The notes below the pieces were generated by a model that saw only the letters and a program-made list of their open reading frames with translations, did not search any database and was not told the origin of the DNA. Shown piece after piece: positions 52,406 to 62,201 of a DNA stretch of 64,000 nucleotides. A program made the position numbers and the translations under genes. Source of the DNA: Ancylobacter polymorphus (GTDB taxonomy: Bacteria > Pseudomonadota > Alphaproteobacteria > Rhizobiales > Xanthobacteraceae); NCBI RefSeq assembly GCF_022836935.1, contig NZ_CP083239.1:1750001-1814000 (forward strand), in the 5' to 3' direction. The first letter of the stretch is position 1. The number at the start of each line of letters is the position of its first letter.

Positions 52406-53341
52406 ATGTCGCGCCGCTTTGAAATCCCGGCCACTCCGGAAAACATGGTCTGGGGCTATCTCGACAGCCAGACCCCGCCCGTGCTCGAAGTCGCCTCGGG
52501 GGATGTGGTCACGCTGCATTCCTTCCCCGCCGGCGGCAAGGAGACGCTGCCCGAGACGCTGCCGGTTCCCGAGGATTACCGGCTGGCGCTCGACACGCTG
52601 CCGCAGGGGCCGGGACCGCATTTCATCACCGGCCCGATCTATGTGAAGGACGCCAAGCCCGGCGACGCGCTGCAGGTCGACATTCTCGACGTGAAGGTGC
52701 GCCAGGACTGGGGCTTCGTCTCCATCCTGCCGCTGCTCGGCACGCTGCCGGACGAGTTCACCGATTACGAGACCATCCACCCCGTGGTCGACCACGCCAA
52801 GAATGTCTGCGTGATGCCGTGGGGCACGGAGATTCCGCTCGACCCCTTCTTCGGCATCATCGCCACGGCGCCGCCGCCGGCCTGGGGGCGCTGCGGCTCG
52901 CCGGTGCCGCGCGCCTTTGGCGGCAATATGGACAATAAGGAGCTGCGCGCCGGCACCACGCTCTATCTGCCGGTCTTCAACGAGGGTGCGCTGTTCTTCG
53001 CCGGCGACGGCCACGGCGTGCAGGGCGATGGCGAAGTGTGCATCACGGCGCTGGAAACCGGCGTCACCGGCACGTTCCGCCTCACCGTGCGCAAGGACAT
53101 GGCGCTGGACTGGCCCTTCGCCGAGAGCGCGACGCATCTGATGTCGATCGGTCTCGACGAGGATCTCGACGACGCCGCCAAGCAGGCGACGCGCGAGATG
53201 GTCAAGCATGTGTGCGAGCGCACCAATCTCTCGCGCAACCAGGCCTATATGCTGTGCTCGCTGGCCGGAAATCTGCGGGTGACGCAGATGGTGGACGGCA
53301 ATAAGGGCGTGCACATGCTGCTGCGCAAATCGCTGCTGTGA
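52406..53341 (+). CDS. fmdA: Acetamidase/formamidase
   Basis: A 311-residue FmdA-like amidase: ITGPIYVKDAKPGDALQVDILDV (residues 73-95), GTEIPLDPFFGIIATAP, GGNMDNKEL and GHGVQGDGEVCITALE with the conserved HxxQGDGE. Formamide gives formate and ammonia. Urt-type importers next to fmdA (as in Methylophilus fmdDEF) carry short-chain amides or urea. It is the last gene of the broken operon, followed by a terminator. CAGGAG precedes the ATG. Confidence 0.94.
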   Translation: MSRRFEIPATPENMVWGYLDSQTPPVLEVASGDVVTLHSFPAGGKETLPETLPVPEDYRLALDTLPQGPGPHFITGPIYVKDAKPGDALQVDILDVKVRQDWGFVSILPLLGTLPDEFTDYETIHPVVDHAKNVCVMPWGTEIPLDPFFGIIATAPPPAWGRCGSPVPRAFGGNMDNKELRAGTTLYLPVFNEGALFFAGDGHGVQGDGEVCITALETGVTGTFRLTVRKDMALDWPFAESATHLMSIGLDEDLDDAAKQATREMVKHVCERTNLSRNQAYMLCSLAGNLRVTQMVDGNKGVHMLLRKSLL

Positions 53342-53360
53342 GCCCACGTCGGCGTTGAAG

Positions 53361-53390
53361 GGAAGCCGCCCGTGGGCGGCTTCCTTGTGT
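53361..53390 (+). terminator. Terminator after fmdA
   Basis: Perfect 11-bp stem (GGAAGCCGCCC with GGGCGGCTTCC) with a tight GT turn, followed by TTGTGTG. It separates fmdA from the convergent chemotaxis genes. Confidence 0.85.
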
Positions 53391-53472
53391 GCGGCTTGCC
53401 TGTCTTGTCCGGCCCGGGCGCGCGTTCTCCTTCCTCGGGAGGGCCGAGAACGCCGCGACGGCCGGAGCCGCG

Positions 53473-54285
53473 TCAGTTCTTGCGGATGTAGAAGCCGTGC
53501 TGGCTGCCGGGCACCAGCTCGGTGGACAGGCCCAGCACGCTTTCGGCGCCGCCGAGCACGAGATAGCCGTCCGGTGCCATGATGCTGGCAATGCGGCTGA
53601 GCACGTCGCTTTTCGTCGGCGCGTCGAAATAGATCAGCACGTTGCGGCAGAACACGACGTCGAACTGCCCGAGATGGCCGAAGGGCTGCAGCAGGTTCAG
53701 TCGGGAGAAGCGAACCATGGAGCGTATGTCGGCATTGATGCGCCACATGTCGCCCTCCTGGTTGAAGCACTTCAGCAGATACTGCACCGGCAGGCCGCGC
53801 TGCACCTCGAACTGGCTGTAGAGCCCCTCCTTCGCCCGGTCGATCACCTCGCCCGAGAGATCGGTGGCGACGATCTCCACCCGCCTTCCGCCCAGCAGCC
53901 GCTCATTGTCGCGCAGCAGCATGGCGATGGAATACGGCTCCTGCCCGGTCGAGGCCGCGGCGCACCAGATGCGCAGCGGCTGGCCCGGCGGGCGACGCGA
54001 GACGATGCCCGGCAGGAACAGCGAGGCGAGCTGTTCGAAGGGCCGCTTGTCGCGAAAGAACAGCGACTCGTTCGTCGTCATCGCCTCAATCACGGCCTCG
54101 GCGAGCGGGGAGGTGCCGCGCTCGCGCAGGGCGCCGACAAGATGCGCCACATTGGGGATCGAGGCCTTCCGCATGACCGGGTCGAGCCGTGTCTCCAGCA
54201 GATAGTGCTTGTCGTCGGAGAGGGCGAGACCGGATTTTTCCTTGAGGAAGCGACGGAGGAAGTCGAATTCGGCGGGCGCGATCAT
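53473..54285 (-). CDS. cheR: Chemotaxis protein methyltransferase CheR
   Basis: A 270-residue SAM-dependent methyltransferase that methylates glutamates of MCPs. The N-terminal helical domain ends with TTNESLFFRD near residue 70; the SAM site is WCAAASTGQEPYSIAM (about 107-122); FCRNVLIYFD lies near 213. Its ATG overlaps the cheB stop as ATGA. Last gene of the long flagellar-chemotaxis unit. Confidence 0.96.
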   Translation of the reverse strand: MIAPAEFDFLRRFLKEKSGLALSDDKHYLLETRLDPVMRKASIPNVAHLVGALRERGTSPLAEAVIEAMTTNESLFFRDKRPFEQLASLFLPGIVSRRPPGQPLRIWCAAASTGQEPYSIAMLLRDNERLLGGRRVEIVATDLSGEVIDRAKEGLYSQFEVQRGLPVQYLLKCFNQEGDMWRINADIRSMVRFSRLNLLQPFGHLGQFDVVFCRNVLIYFDAPTKSDVLSRIASIMAPDGYLVLGGAESVLGLSTELVPGSQHGFYIRKN

Positions 54286-55478
54286 TCGCGGCCTCCCGTA
54301 AGCAGCCGGTTGACCCGTGGACCGATCTCCACCAGCGGCAGGATGCCGGCGCAGGCGCCGATCGCCGCCGTGGCGCCGGGCATGCCCCAGACCACGCTGC
54401 TTTCTTCGTCCTGGGCGATGACGCTGCCGCCGAGATCGGCGATCTTCAGCGCGCCGCGCGCGCCGTCGCTGCCCATGCCGGTGAGCACGACGCTCAGTGC
54501 CGCGGCGCCATAGATGCCGGCGACCGATTCGAACATCGGGTCGACGGCGGGCTTGCAGAAATTCACCGGCGCGCTGTCCAAGAGGCGGATACGGCTCACG
54601 CCGCCGCTCTGCACCACATCCATGTGCAGGCCACCCGGCGCGACATAGATCTGGCCGGCGACGAGGTCTTCCCCGTCGCGCCCCTCGGCGCAGCGCCGGC
54701 CCGAGGCGCGGGCGATGTGCTCGGCCAGGATGGCGGTGAAGGTGGGGGGCATGTGCTGCACCACCAGCACCGGCACGCGGCCGATGAAGGGACCGATATC
54801 GGCGAACAGCTTTGTCAGCGCCTGCGGCCCGCCCGTGGAGCTGCCGATGGCGAGGAGAGCCGGCGGCATGCGCGAATAGGCGCGCAGCTTGCCATCGGGA
54901 CGGCCGAGGCCGGGGATCTTCGCCGGGGCGGCGGCCGGGGCCGTCGCGGGCGCGCCCGCAGCGGGCGTGCCGGCCGTCGAGCCGATCGGCGGCCGCGGCA
55001 TGGAGCGGCGGCGCACGCGCTGGCCGAGGCTGCGGGCCTTGGCCAGAAGCTCGGCGCGGAATTCCTCCGCCGCCACCGGGCCGCGCGCGCTGTCGGGCTT
55101 GGGCAGATAGTCCGCCGCGCCGAGGGTGAGCGCGCGCAGGCTGACCTCCGCGCCGCGGCGGCTCAGCGCCGAGGCGACCAGCACCGCGGTGTTGGGCTTG
55201 CGCTCAAGGATGAGCGGCAGGGCGGTGAGGCCGTCCATGTCGGGCATTTCGAGGTCGAGGATGACCACGTCCGGCTGCGAACTCTGGACATCGTCGGCGG
55301 CGCGGCGGCCATTGGGATGGGTGCCGACCACGGTGAACTCGCCGGATTCGCCGAGCCACTTGCTGAGGATGCCGCGCATGAACACCGAATCGTCGACGAT
55401 CATCACCTTGATCGGCGGACCGGAAGGCTGCGCCTGCGCCGGCGTTGCGGGGGCGCCCGGGGGGCGTGCGAGCGTCAT
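54282..55478 (-). CDS. cheB: Chemotaxis response regulator methylesterase CheB
   Basis: A 398-residue protein. The receiver domain (residues 23-145) has VDDS and phospho-Asp in VVILDLEMPDMDG; a proline/alanine linker follows, then the methylesterase domain with catalytic Ser (AIGSSTGGPQAL), His (VVQHMPPTFT) and Asp (GMGSDGARG). It demethylates or deamidates MCPs. The start overlaps the cheY stop as ATGA. Confidence 0.96.
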   Translation of the reverse strand: MTLARPPGAPATPAQAQPSGPPIKVMIVDDSVFMRGILSKWLGESGEFTVVGTHPNGRRAADDVQSSQPDVVILDLEMPDMDGLTALPLILERKPNTAVLVASALSRRGAEVSLRALTLGAADYLPKPDSARGPVAAEEFRAELLAKARSLGQRVRRRSMPRPPIGSTAGTPAAGAPATAPAAAPAKIPGLGRPDGKLRAYSRMPPALLAIGSSTGGPQALTKLFADIGPFIGRVPVLVVQHMPPTFTAILAEHIARASGRRCAEGRDGEDLVAGQIYVAPGGLHMDVVQSGGVSRIRLLDSAPVNFCKPAVDPMFESVAGIYGAAALSVVLTGMGSDGARGALKIADLGGSVIAQDEESSVVWGMPGATAAIGACAGILPLVEIGPRVNRLLTGGRE

Positions 55479-55855
55479 GTGGGCTCTTCCTCCAGCAGAC
55501 CGACCTCGACAAGCTTCTCCCGCAGGATGTCGGCGTCGAACGGCTTCATGATGTACTCGTCCGCGCCGGCCGAGAGGGCCGAGGCGATATGGGAGGCATC
55601 GTTATTGGTGCTGCAGAACACCACACGCGGCGCGGTGCCGCCGGCTTCGCTGCGCAGCTGCTCCAGGAATTCGACGCCGGTGAGCTCCGGCATGTTCCAG
55701 TCGAGCAGGATGCCGTCAGGCATCTGCTGGCGGCAGCGCACAAGCGCCACGGCGCCGTTCTCAGCCTCGTCGACCTCGAACGACCATTCTTCCAGCATTC
55801 GCCGCGCGACCTTGCGCACCACGCTGGAGTCGTCAACGACAAGAAACGTCTTCAT
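55475..55855 (-). CDS. cheY: Single-domain response regulator CheY
   Basis: A 126-residue receiver: D8-D9 (VVDDSS), phosphoacceptor D52 (LLDWNMP), switch residues FCSTN, and K in YIMKPFDA. It carries the CheA signal to the flagellar motor or acts as a phosphate sink. Start chosen by the standard KTFLVVDDS N-terminus. Confidence 0.95.
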   Translation of the reverse strand: MKTFLVVDDSSVVRKVARRMLEEWSFEVDEAENGAVALVRCRQQMPDGILLDWNMPELTGVEFLEQLRSEAGGTAPRVVFCSTNNDASHIASALSAGADEYIMKPFDADILREKLVEVGLLEEEPT

Positions 55856-55880
55856 CGGCTTCGTTCCCGGCTCCGTACGC

Positions 55881-56354
55881 TTAAGCCGCGCTGCGCACGC
55901 CACCGACGGTGGCGAGCACACGCTCGACATCGAGCACCACGAGCAGCTCCGTCTCCAGGCGGTGGACGCCCTCGGCGAACTGCGTCCACTCTTCCTCGAG
56001 ATTGGGCGGGTTGCTCTCATAGGTGCTGGGGTCGAGCAGCAGCACGTCCCCGACCCCGTCGATGAGCAGGGCGAACGCTTCGCCCGTGCGCTCGATGCCC
56101 ACAGCCATGCGGGCGAGGGTGCCGTCCGACAGGCCGAGCAGGCGGCGCATGTCGATCATGGTGACAATGCGGCCGCGCAGGTTCAGCACCCCGTCGATCT
56201 CGCGCGAGGCGAGCGGCACCGGGGTGATGCGATCGGGGACGAACACCTCGTTCACCGACGAGATCGGCAGGCCGAAGAGCTGTCCGCCGACGCGGACCGT
56301 CACATATTGATGGGCGTCGCTGCGCCCTTCCACATTGGCAGCTGCCGTGCTCAT
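55881..56354 (-). CDS. cheW: Chemotaxis coupling protein CheW
   Basis: A 157-residue SH3-like coupling protein (VTVRVGGQLFGLPISSVNEVF, then DGVLNLRGRIVTMIDMRRLLGL) linking MCPs to CheA. The ATG overlaps the cheA stop as ATGA. Confidence 0.95.
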   Translation of the reverse strand: MSTAAANVEGRSDAHQYVTVRVGGQLFGLPISSVNEVFVPDRITPVPLASREIDGVLNLRGRIVTMIDMRRLLGLSDGTLARMAVGIERTGEAFALLIDGVGDVLLLDPSTYESNPPNLEEEWTQFAEGVHRLETELLVVLDVERVLATVGGVRSAA

Positions 56355-59038
56355 GCCGCCTTCTCCTCATCCTCGTGGACCGCGAATTCGCGCAGCGCGG
56401 CGAGGAGGCCGTTGCGGTCGAACTTCGCGACATAATCGGTGAAACCGGCCATCCGGCCGCGTTCGATGGAATCCGCGTCGCCGCCGGTGGCGATGGCGAT
56501 GATCGGCAGGTTCTCCATGTGCAGCTCGCTGCGCACGCGCTCGGCGAAGCCGATGCCGTCGAGGCCGCGCAGATCGACCTCGCTGACCACCGCGTCGAAG
56601 CGGGCGTCGCCGGAGAGCTTCTCCAGCGCCTCGCTGGCGGAGGTGCAGGTGGTCACGGCATAGCCATTGCCCTTCAGCACCGGTTCCAGCATGGCGCGAT
56701 GGAAGGCGTTGTCGTCCACCAGCAGCAGCCGGCCGCTGCGCTCATGGCCATGCCCGACGGGAATGTCGAAGCTCTCGCCGAAGGCGCGCTGCACGAAATG
56801 GGCGACATCCAGCACCTCGGTCGCGGTGCCGTTGATGATCGCCCCGCCCATGATGTCCGGGGAGGCCGAGGACAGCTTGAGCTCGAAGGCGGTCTCGACG
56901 ATGTCGACGATCTGGTCGACGACGAGGCCCATGGTCCGCTCGCCTTCCGAGAAGATGAGCAGAGGCTGCTTGCCGGAGGTCTTCCGCTCCACTTCGTCAT
57001 TGGCGTAGAGGATCGGGATGAGCGTGCCGCGATACTGCGCGACGCAGCGATCCGACAGGCGCTCCACATCCTCGGCGTCGAGTTCTTCGAGGCGGGTGAC
57101 GAGGGCGAGCGGCACCGCCTTCAGCCCTTCCGCGCCGGCGCGGCAGAGCAGCAGCGACATCCGGTTGGTATCGGCGTTCTTGGCGGCATCCGCCTCGCTC
57201 TTGGTCGCCTCTCCGGTCTTGTCCGAGCGGGCGGCGGCGAGCTGGGACAGGCCGTTGGGGTCGATGATCATGATGACGCGCCCGTCGCCGAGAATGGTGC
57301 TGCCCGAGACCAGGGAGATGCCGCGCAGCACCGAGGCGAGCGGCTTCACCACGATTTCCTCGGTGTGCGAGACGCTGTCGACAACGACGCCGAAGCGCTG
57401 GCTGCCGACCTGCATCACCACGATCAGCTCGCCCTCGGGACGCTCGCCCCAATGGCAGGACAGGCCCATCACCGTGCCGAGATCGAGGATCGGCAGCAGC
57501 CGGTCGCGCAGGCGCAGCACATGGGCGTGCTTGATGAAGCTCAGCGAATGCTCGCTATCGCCGCGCACCCGCACCAGCTCGACCACCGAGGTCTGCGGCA
57601 GGGCGAAGCGCTCGCCGGTAGATTCGACGATCAGCGCCGGGACGATGGCCAGCGTCAGCGGGATCTTGATGGTGAAGGTGGTGCCTTCGCCGCGCTTGGA
57701 GCGGACATCGACCGTGCCGCCGATCGCCTCGATATTGCAGCGCACCACATCCATGCCGACGCCGCGGCCGGATACGCTGGTGACCTGCTGCGCGGTGGAG
57801 AAGCCAGCCTGGAAGATGAAGCGGAAGGCCTGCGCATCGGTCATGCGCGCGGCATCGGCTTCCGTGCACAGGCCGTTCTCGACCGCCTTCGCCTTGATGC
57901 GGCTGACATCGAGCCCGCGCCCGTCATCGGCAATCTCGACGATGACATGGCCACCCTCGTGATAGGCGGCGAGGCGGATCGTGCCCTTTTCCGGCTTGCC
58001 GGCGGCGCGCCGCGCGGCCGGCATCTCCAGACCGTGATCGGCGGAATTGCGCACCATATGGGTGAGCGGGTCCTTGATCTGGTCGAGCAACTGCCGGTCG
58101 AGTTCGGTCTCGGCGCCGTGCTGTTCCAGCTCGATATGCTTGCCGAGCTCATGGGCGAGGTCGCGCACGATGCGCGGCAGCTTCTGCCAGGCATTGCCGA
58201 TCGGCTGCATGCGGGTGCGCATCACCGCTTCCTGCAATTCGCCGGTCACGGTGGAGAGCCGCTGCAGCGGGCTCTTATATTCGCTGTCCTCGTTGCGGCG
58301 GCTGATTTCCATCAGCTGGTTGCGGGTCAGCACCAGCTCGGACACCATCGTCATCAGATGTTCGAGCACGGAAACGTTGACGCGGATGGTCTGCGCCGCC
58401 GCCGCCGCCGGGTCGTGCCCGGCCGCGGCCAGCTCACCCTCGGCGGCCTTCGGCGCGAGCGCGGGGGCGGGCGTGGCGACCGCCTTGGGGCGGGCTTCCA
58501 CCGCTGTCTCGCGGAACATGCGCTCAAGTTCGTCCAGCGGCACTTCGCCCGGCAGCAGTTCGCGCTCCAGCGTGCCGGCGGCAGAGACGGTTTCCACCGG
58601 CGCCGGCATGGCGGCGGCGAGCGGTGGGGCGACCACCTCTTCCTCGACGGTCTCCTGCGCGGCTTCCGCCTCCAGCGCCGTGATCAGGTCCTCGTCCGCG
58701 CCCGGAGGCTCGACGCCGTCGGTGCGCTCGATCTCGGCCAGGATCAGCTTGATCCGGTCGATGGTGCGCAGGATCAGGTCCACCGCGCCCGACTTCACCG
58801 GCCGGCCGTTGCGGAACTCATCCATCAGCGTCTCGGCGGCATGGGCGAGCCGTGCCAGCCGCGCCAGGCCGATGAAGCCGCACGTGCCCTTGATGGTGTG
58901 CACGAGGCGGAAGATGTTGTTGAGGATGTCCCGGTTGTTCGGGTCGGTTTCGAGCCTCAGAAGTTCGCCGTCGGCGACGTCGAGGCTTTCGCTGGTTTCC
59001 GTCAGGAATTCGCGGAGCAGATCGTCCATGACACTCAC
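56351..59038 (-). CDS. cheA: Chemotaxis histidine kinase CheA with C-terminal receiver
   Basis: An 895-residue hybrid kinase. The HPt domain carries H47 (VHTIKGTCGFIG), a dimerisation and HATPase core follow (MVRNSADHGLE, DDGRGLD, GRGVGMDVV), then two CheW-like domains and a receiver domain over about the last 125 residues. In that receiver the acidic pair is present (LVDDN), but the phosphoacceptor position reads VVSEVDLRGLDG, so Glu appears to replace Asp. ATP-dependent autophosphorylation controls CheY and CheB. Confidence 0.95.
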   Translation of the reverse strand: MSVMDDLLREFLTETSESLDVADGELLRLETDPNNRDILNNIFRLVHTIKGTCGFIGLARLARLAHAAETLMDEFRNGRPVKSGAVDLILRTIDRIKLILAEIERTDGVEPPGADEDLITALEAEAAQETVEEEVVAPPLAAAMPAPVETVSAAGTLERELLPGEVPLDELERMFRETAVEARPKAVATPAPALAPKAAEGELAAAGHDPAAAAAQTIRVNVSVLEHLMTMVSELVLTRNQLMEISRRNEDSEYKSPLQRLSTVTGELQEAVMRTRMQPIGNAWQKLPRIVRDLAHELGKHIELEQHGAETELDRQLLDQIKDPLTHMVRNSADHGLEMPAARRAAGKPEKGTIRLAAYHEGGHVIVEIADDGRGLDVSRIKAKAVENGLCTEADAARMTDAQAFRFIFQAGFSTAQQVTSVSGRGVGMDVVRCNIEAIGGTVDVRSKRGEGTTFTIKIPLTLAIVPALIVESTGERFALPQTSVVELVRVRGDSEHSLSFIKHAHVLRLRDRLLPILDLGTVMGLSCHWGERPEGELIVVMQVGSQRFGVVVDSVSHTEEIVVKPLASVLRGISLVSGSTILGDGRVIMIIDPNGLSQLAAARSDKTGEATKSEADAAKNADTNRMSLLLCRAGAEGLKAVPLALVTRLEELDAEDVERLSDRCVAQYRGTLIPILYANDEVERKTSGKQPLLIFSEGERTMGLVVDQIVDIVETAFELKLSSASPDIMGGAIINGTATEVLDVAHFVQRAFGESFDIPVGHGHERSGRLLLVDDNAFHRAMLEPVLKGNGYAVTTCTSASEALEKLSGDARFDAVVSEVDLRGLDGIGFAERVRSELHMENLPIIAIATGGDADSIERGRMAGFTDYVAKFDRNGLLAALREFAVHEDEEKAA

Positions 59039-59084
59039 TGGATTGGGGTGATCTCGGAGCCGGCGCGCACGGCGCCGGCGGGGC

Positions 59085-60758
59085 TCAGGCGGCGCGGATG
59101 CGTTCGATGAAGGTGTCGACCTGGGTGCGCAGGCGGCTGGCCTGAGACGACAGATCGGAGGCGGAGCGGACGATTTCGGCGGAGACGCGGCCGGTATCGG
59201 CAGCCGCGACGCTCACCGTCGAAATGCTGGAAGAGACTTCCTGCGTGCCCTGGGCCGCCTGGTGGACGTTCTGCGCGATCTCACCGGTCGCCGCCCCCTG
59301 CTCATCGATCGAGGTGGCGATGGCGCTGGAAATCTCGTCGATGCGGCGGATGGTGCCGGTGATGTTCTCGATCGCCCGCACCACATCGTTGGTGGCGCCC
59401 TGCACGGCGGCGATCTGCGAGGAAATCTCGTCGGTCGCCTTCGAGGTCTGCTCGGCGAGGGTCTTCACTTCCATCGCCACGACCGCGAAGCCGCGTCCCG
59501 CCTCGCCTGCCCGCGCCGCCTCGATGGTGGCGTTGAGGGCCAGCAGATTGGTCTGCGAGGCGATGTCGGTGATGAGGTTCACCACCTGGCCGATGCGCTG
59601 GGCGTTGGTGGCGAGGCCGCGCACCACATCGGCGGTGCCGGTCGCCTGCTCGGTCGCCTCGCCGGCGATCTTGGCGGCGGTGGCCACCTGATGGCCGATC
59701 TCGCGCACCGAGGCGGCGAGCTCCTCGGCGGCGGAGGCGGCGATCTGCACATTGCTGGTCGCCTGTTCGGCGGCCGCGGCGACGACGGTGGACTGCTTGC
59801 TGGTCTCGTCGGCGGACGAGCTCATGCTGGAAGCGGAATGTTCGAGCTGGGTGACGGCGGCCGCCACGGAGCGGACGACGCCGGAGACCTCGCTGTCGAA
59901 GCGTTCGGCGAGATCGCGCATGGCGACGCGCTTCTCGGCTTCCATACGTTCGGCATTGGTCGCCTGCTCGGCGCGCAGCTGCTCGGCATCGCGCAGCGTG
60001 CCCAGAAGCTCACCGGTGGAACGCCAGAGGTCGCCAATCTCGTCCTTGCCCGGATTGGGCTCGACCGCGACATCGAGCTTGCCGTCGGCCACGGCCTTCA
60101 CCGTTTCGATAACCCGACGGATGGGGCGGCTCAGCGTGACGACGCCGATATAGAGGCCGGTGCCGATGCCGATGAGAAGGCCGATGATCGTCGCGGCGAG
60201 GATGACGAAGCCGGCCCAGCTGCTGACGGTGTTGAACTCCTCGCGCAGCGGATCGGTCATGTCGCGCAGCCGCTCGACATGTTCGTTGAGCGAGGTCTGC
60301 AGTGCCTTGCGATTGGCGCGGTTGGCCTCGTTGTTGCCCTGGACATTGGCCGCCTGCGGGCCTTCCGAGGTGGCGAGGCGCGCGGTCTCGGTGCGGAAGG
60401 CGACGAAGTCGGCGACATCCTTGGCGACCGGGCCGAAGCTGGCCTGGACATCGGCATCCTTGGTCGAGGTCACTTCCTGCGCGGTCTCTTGCAGGTGGTT
60501 GAGGCTGCGCTTCAGGCCGGCGACGAAGGGCTTGGCGGCTTCCGTGTCCTTCGACATGTAGATGCCGCGCGCGTCCATGACGACGGTGCTGACCAGGCCG
60601 TTGATGCGTTCGGCGAGGAAGGCCTGGCGGTGCAATTGGTCGAGCTTGTTGGCGAGGCGCGTTTCATGCGCCAGCGTGTAGACCGAAATGCCGCCGACGA
60701 TCGCCGTTGTCAGGCCCAACGTGGCGACGATGGAATAGATTTTACCGGTGATCTTCAT
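59085..60758 (-). CDS. Methyl-accepting chemotaxis protein
   Basis: A 557-residue transducer: first membrane helix near residues 7-29, a helical (4HB-like) periplasmic sensor to about residue 185, second helix ([22 protein letters not shown]), a HAMP domain and the signalling coiled coil with tip [17 protein letters not shown]. It stands between the flagellar genes and cheA. The ATG at 60758 gives a normal basic N-terminus; the longer frame is not supported. Confidence 0.94.
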   Translation of the reverse strand: MKITGKIYSIVATLGLTTAIVGGISVYTLAHETRLANKLDQLHRQAFLAERINGLVSTVVMDARGIYMSKDTEAAKPFVAGLKRSLNHLQETAQEVTSTKDADVQASFGPVAKDVADFVAFRTETARLATSEGPQAANVQGNNEANRANRKALQTSLNEHVERLRDMTDPLREEFNTVSSWAGFVILAATIIGLLIGIGTGLYIGVVTLSRPIRRVIETVKAVADGKLDVAVEPNPGKDEIGDLWRSTGELLGTLRDAEQLRAEQATNAERMEAEKRVAMRDLAERFDSEVSGVVRSVAAAVTQLEHSASSMSSSADETSKQSTVVAAAAEQATSNVQIAASAAEELAASVREIGHQVATAAKIAGEATEQATGTADVVRGLATNAQRIGQVVNLITDIASQTNLLALNATIEAARAGEAGRGFAVVAMEVKTLAEQTSKATDEISSQIAAVQGATNDVVRAIENITGTIRRIDEISSAIATSIDEQGAATGEIAQNVHQAAQGTQEVSSSISTVSVAAADTGRVSAEIVRSASDLSSQASRLRTQVDTFIERIRAA

Positions 60759-60777
60759 GTGGACATTCCGGGTGAGA

Positions 60778-61299
60778 TCAATGCGTTGCTTTTTCGCCTG
60801 AGGCGGCGGATGATTTCTTCTTCGGCGTGTCGCCGGTCCGGTCGACAAGGGCACGTATTTCGGACTTGTCGATGTAGTTGATGCCGTCGACCAGTATCTC
60901 GGTTATGACATCGCCTTTGAGCTTTTCATTGGCCCTCATGCGTATATTGGCCATCATCTCGGCGAGGTTGTATTTCGACAACTTGCCGAATTCGATGCGG
61001 CCTTCAGTGTAAATCTCGTCAAAGGCCGCGTTGGTGACGAAGATCTGCGGGTCGATCGGCAGCTTGCGCAGCGTCCCCGCGTCGGCGGTGAACACCAGCT
61101 TGGCGATGACATAGCCGCGCACGGTGCCGTCGATGATCATCGGCACGTTGATCGGGTCCAGCCGGCGATATTCGAGCCCGGCGAGGTAGGGTTCCTCGCT
61201 CTTGGCGCCGGCCGAGCCCGCCATCCAATAGGCCCCGCCATAGCTCGCCAGCAGCGTCACCAGGCAGGCCCAGAGGCCGATGAACAGCAGACGCATCAT
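60778..61299 (-). CDS. Membrane-anchored flagellar-locus protein, function unknown
   Basis: A 173-residue protein with one N-terminal membrane helix (residues 3-24) and a periplasmic domain ([29 protein letters not shown]). The topology and size recall FliL, but similarity is weak, and I do not claim it. It overlaps the next gene's stop and sits 19 bases before the MCP. Confidence 0.7.
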   Translation of the reverse strand: MMRLLFIGLWACLVTLLASYGGAYWMAGSAGAKSEEPYLAGLEYRRLDPINVPMIIDGTVRGYVIAKLVFTADAGTLRKLPIDPQIFVTNAAFDEIYTEGRIEFGKLSKYNLAEMMANIRMRANEKLKGDVITEILVDGINYIDKSEIRALVDRTGDTPKKKSSAASGEKATH

Positions 61300-61673
61300 C
61301 GCGCGGCCTGCCGGTTGAGCTGGGCGAAGGAATAGGTGCCGTCGGATTCCGCCTCGCCCATTTCGCGGCCAAGAAGGGCGGCGATTTCCTGCGCGGCGGA
61401 AAGATGGATGCGCAGCATGTCCTGATTGGCCTCCAGCCCGGCCCGCAGCCGCGCCAGCCGCGCGGACAGCCCGCCTTCGCGGGCGGCGTCGAACGCCTCA
61501 GGCAGCGAGCGAATGGCGCGCGTCAGTTCCAGCAGGCTGCGGCTCTTGCGGCGGTTGATCTCCTCGAAGTCCAGCGGCCGGCGCTGGGCGAGCGCGGAGG
61601 TTTCCTCCTCCACCGTCTCTTCCAGCCGGTCGAGCAGGCCCTTCAGCGTCGCAAGGGCGGGGTTGGCGGTCAT
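61296..61673 (-). CDS. FlgN-like flagellar chaperone candidate
   Basis: A 125-residue, wholly helical protein (LATLKGLLDRLEETVEEETSALAQRRPLDFEEINRRKSRSLLELTRAI) of the size and helix layout of FlgN hook-junction chaperones in alphaproteobacteria. The assignment is by shape and position. Overlaps both neighbours by 4 bases. Confidence 0.6.
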   Translation of the reverse strand: MTANPALATLKGLLDRLEETVEEETSALAQRRPLDFEEINRRKSRSLLELTRAIRSLPEAFDAAREGGLSARLARLRAGLEANQDMLRIHLSAAQEIAALLGREMGEAESDGTYSFAQLNRQAAR

Positions 61674-62161
61674 GATGCGCTGGGCCCGCCCCGCGCGGCG
61701 GCGAGGTGCTGGGCGATGCCGATGCCGCCGGACTTCGCCACCTCGTCGGCGATGCGCTCGGCCAGCATGGAGCGCCAGACCTGCCCGGCGGTGCCGGCGC
61801 CGAACAGGGTGGCGCTGGATTTCGGCAGCAGCTGCTCGACGAAGCCGCTCAGCACCATCGCCTCGAAGCGCCGATAGGGCGAGGCGCCGGGCGTCTCGTG
61901 ACGGGCGGAAAGGGCGGTGGCGTTGGAAAGCGCCCGGGCGGAGAAGCCGCCGAGCGGGCTGGTGCCTTCACCGAGGGCCGGAGCGGCGACGCCTTCGCTG
62001 GCGAGGGCGTCATCGAAGCCCGCGCCCTCGGCGAGGTCCACGGCCCCGGCCGGACCGGCGGACGCGACCTCGCGCAGCCGCGCCGCCATGGCCTGCGCCT
62101 TGTGCGGATCGGCGGCTTTCACCACGTCGAGAAGGATATCGGAGGGCGGCTGAATGCTCAT
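61670..62161 (-). CDS. Rod-binding protein (FlgJ N-domain-like)
   Basis: A 163-residue protein whose C-terminal half (YRRFEAMVLSGFVEQLLPKSSATLFGAGTAGQVWRSMLAERIADEVAKSGGIGIA) is the rod-binding domain of FlgJ, without a muramidase domain, as in many rhizobia. It helps assemble the flagellar rod in the periplasm. The ATG at 62161 is chosen to remove an unrelated upstream extension. Confidence 0.85.
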   Translation of the reverse strand: MSIQPPSDILLDVVKAADPHKAQAMAARLREVASAGPAGAVDLAEGAGFDDALASEGVAAPALGEGTSPLGGFSARALSNATALSARHETPGASPYRRFEAMVLSGFVEQLLPKSSATLFGAGTAGQVWRSMLAERIADEVAKSGGIGIAQHLAAARGGPSAS

Positions 62162-62201
62162 CGGCTGCACCGTTACATTTTGACGGTTGCAGCCTCGCAG
62201 G

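Noticed and set aside
56375..59110. A 911-codon plus-strand frame opposite cheA
   Set aside because: It is the antisense image of cheA. Codons follow the third-position GC pattern of the minus-strand gene; the peptide is His/Arg/Ala-rich with no domain.
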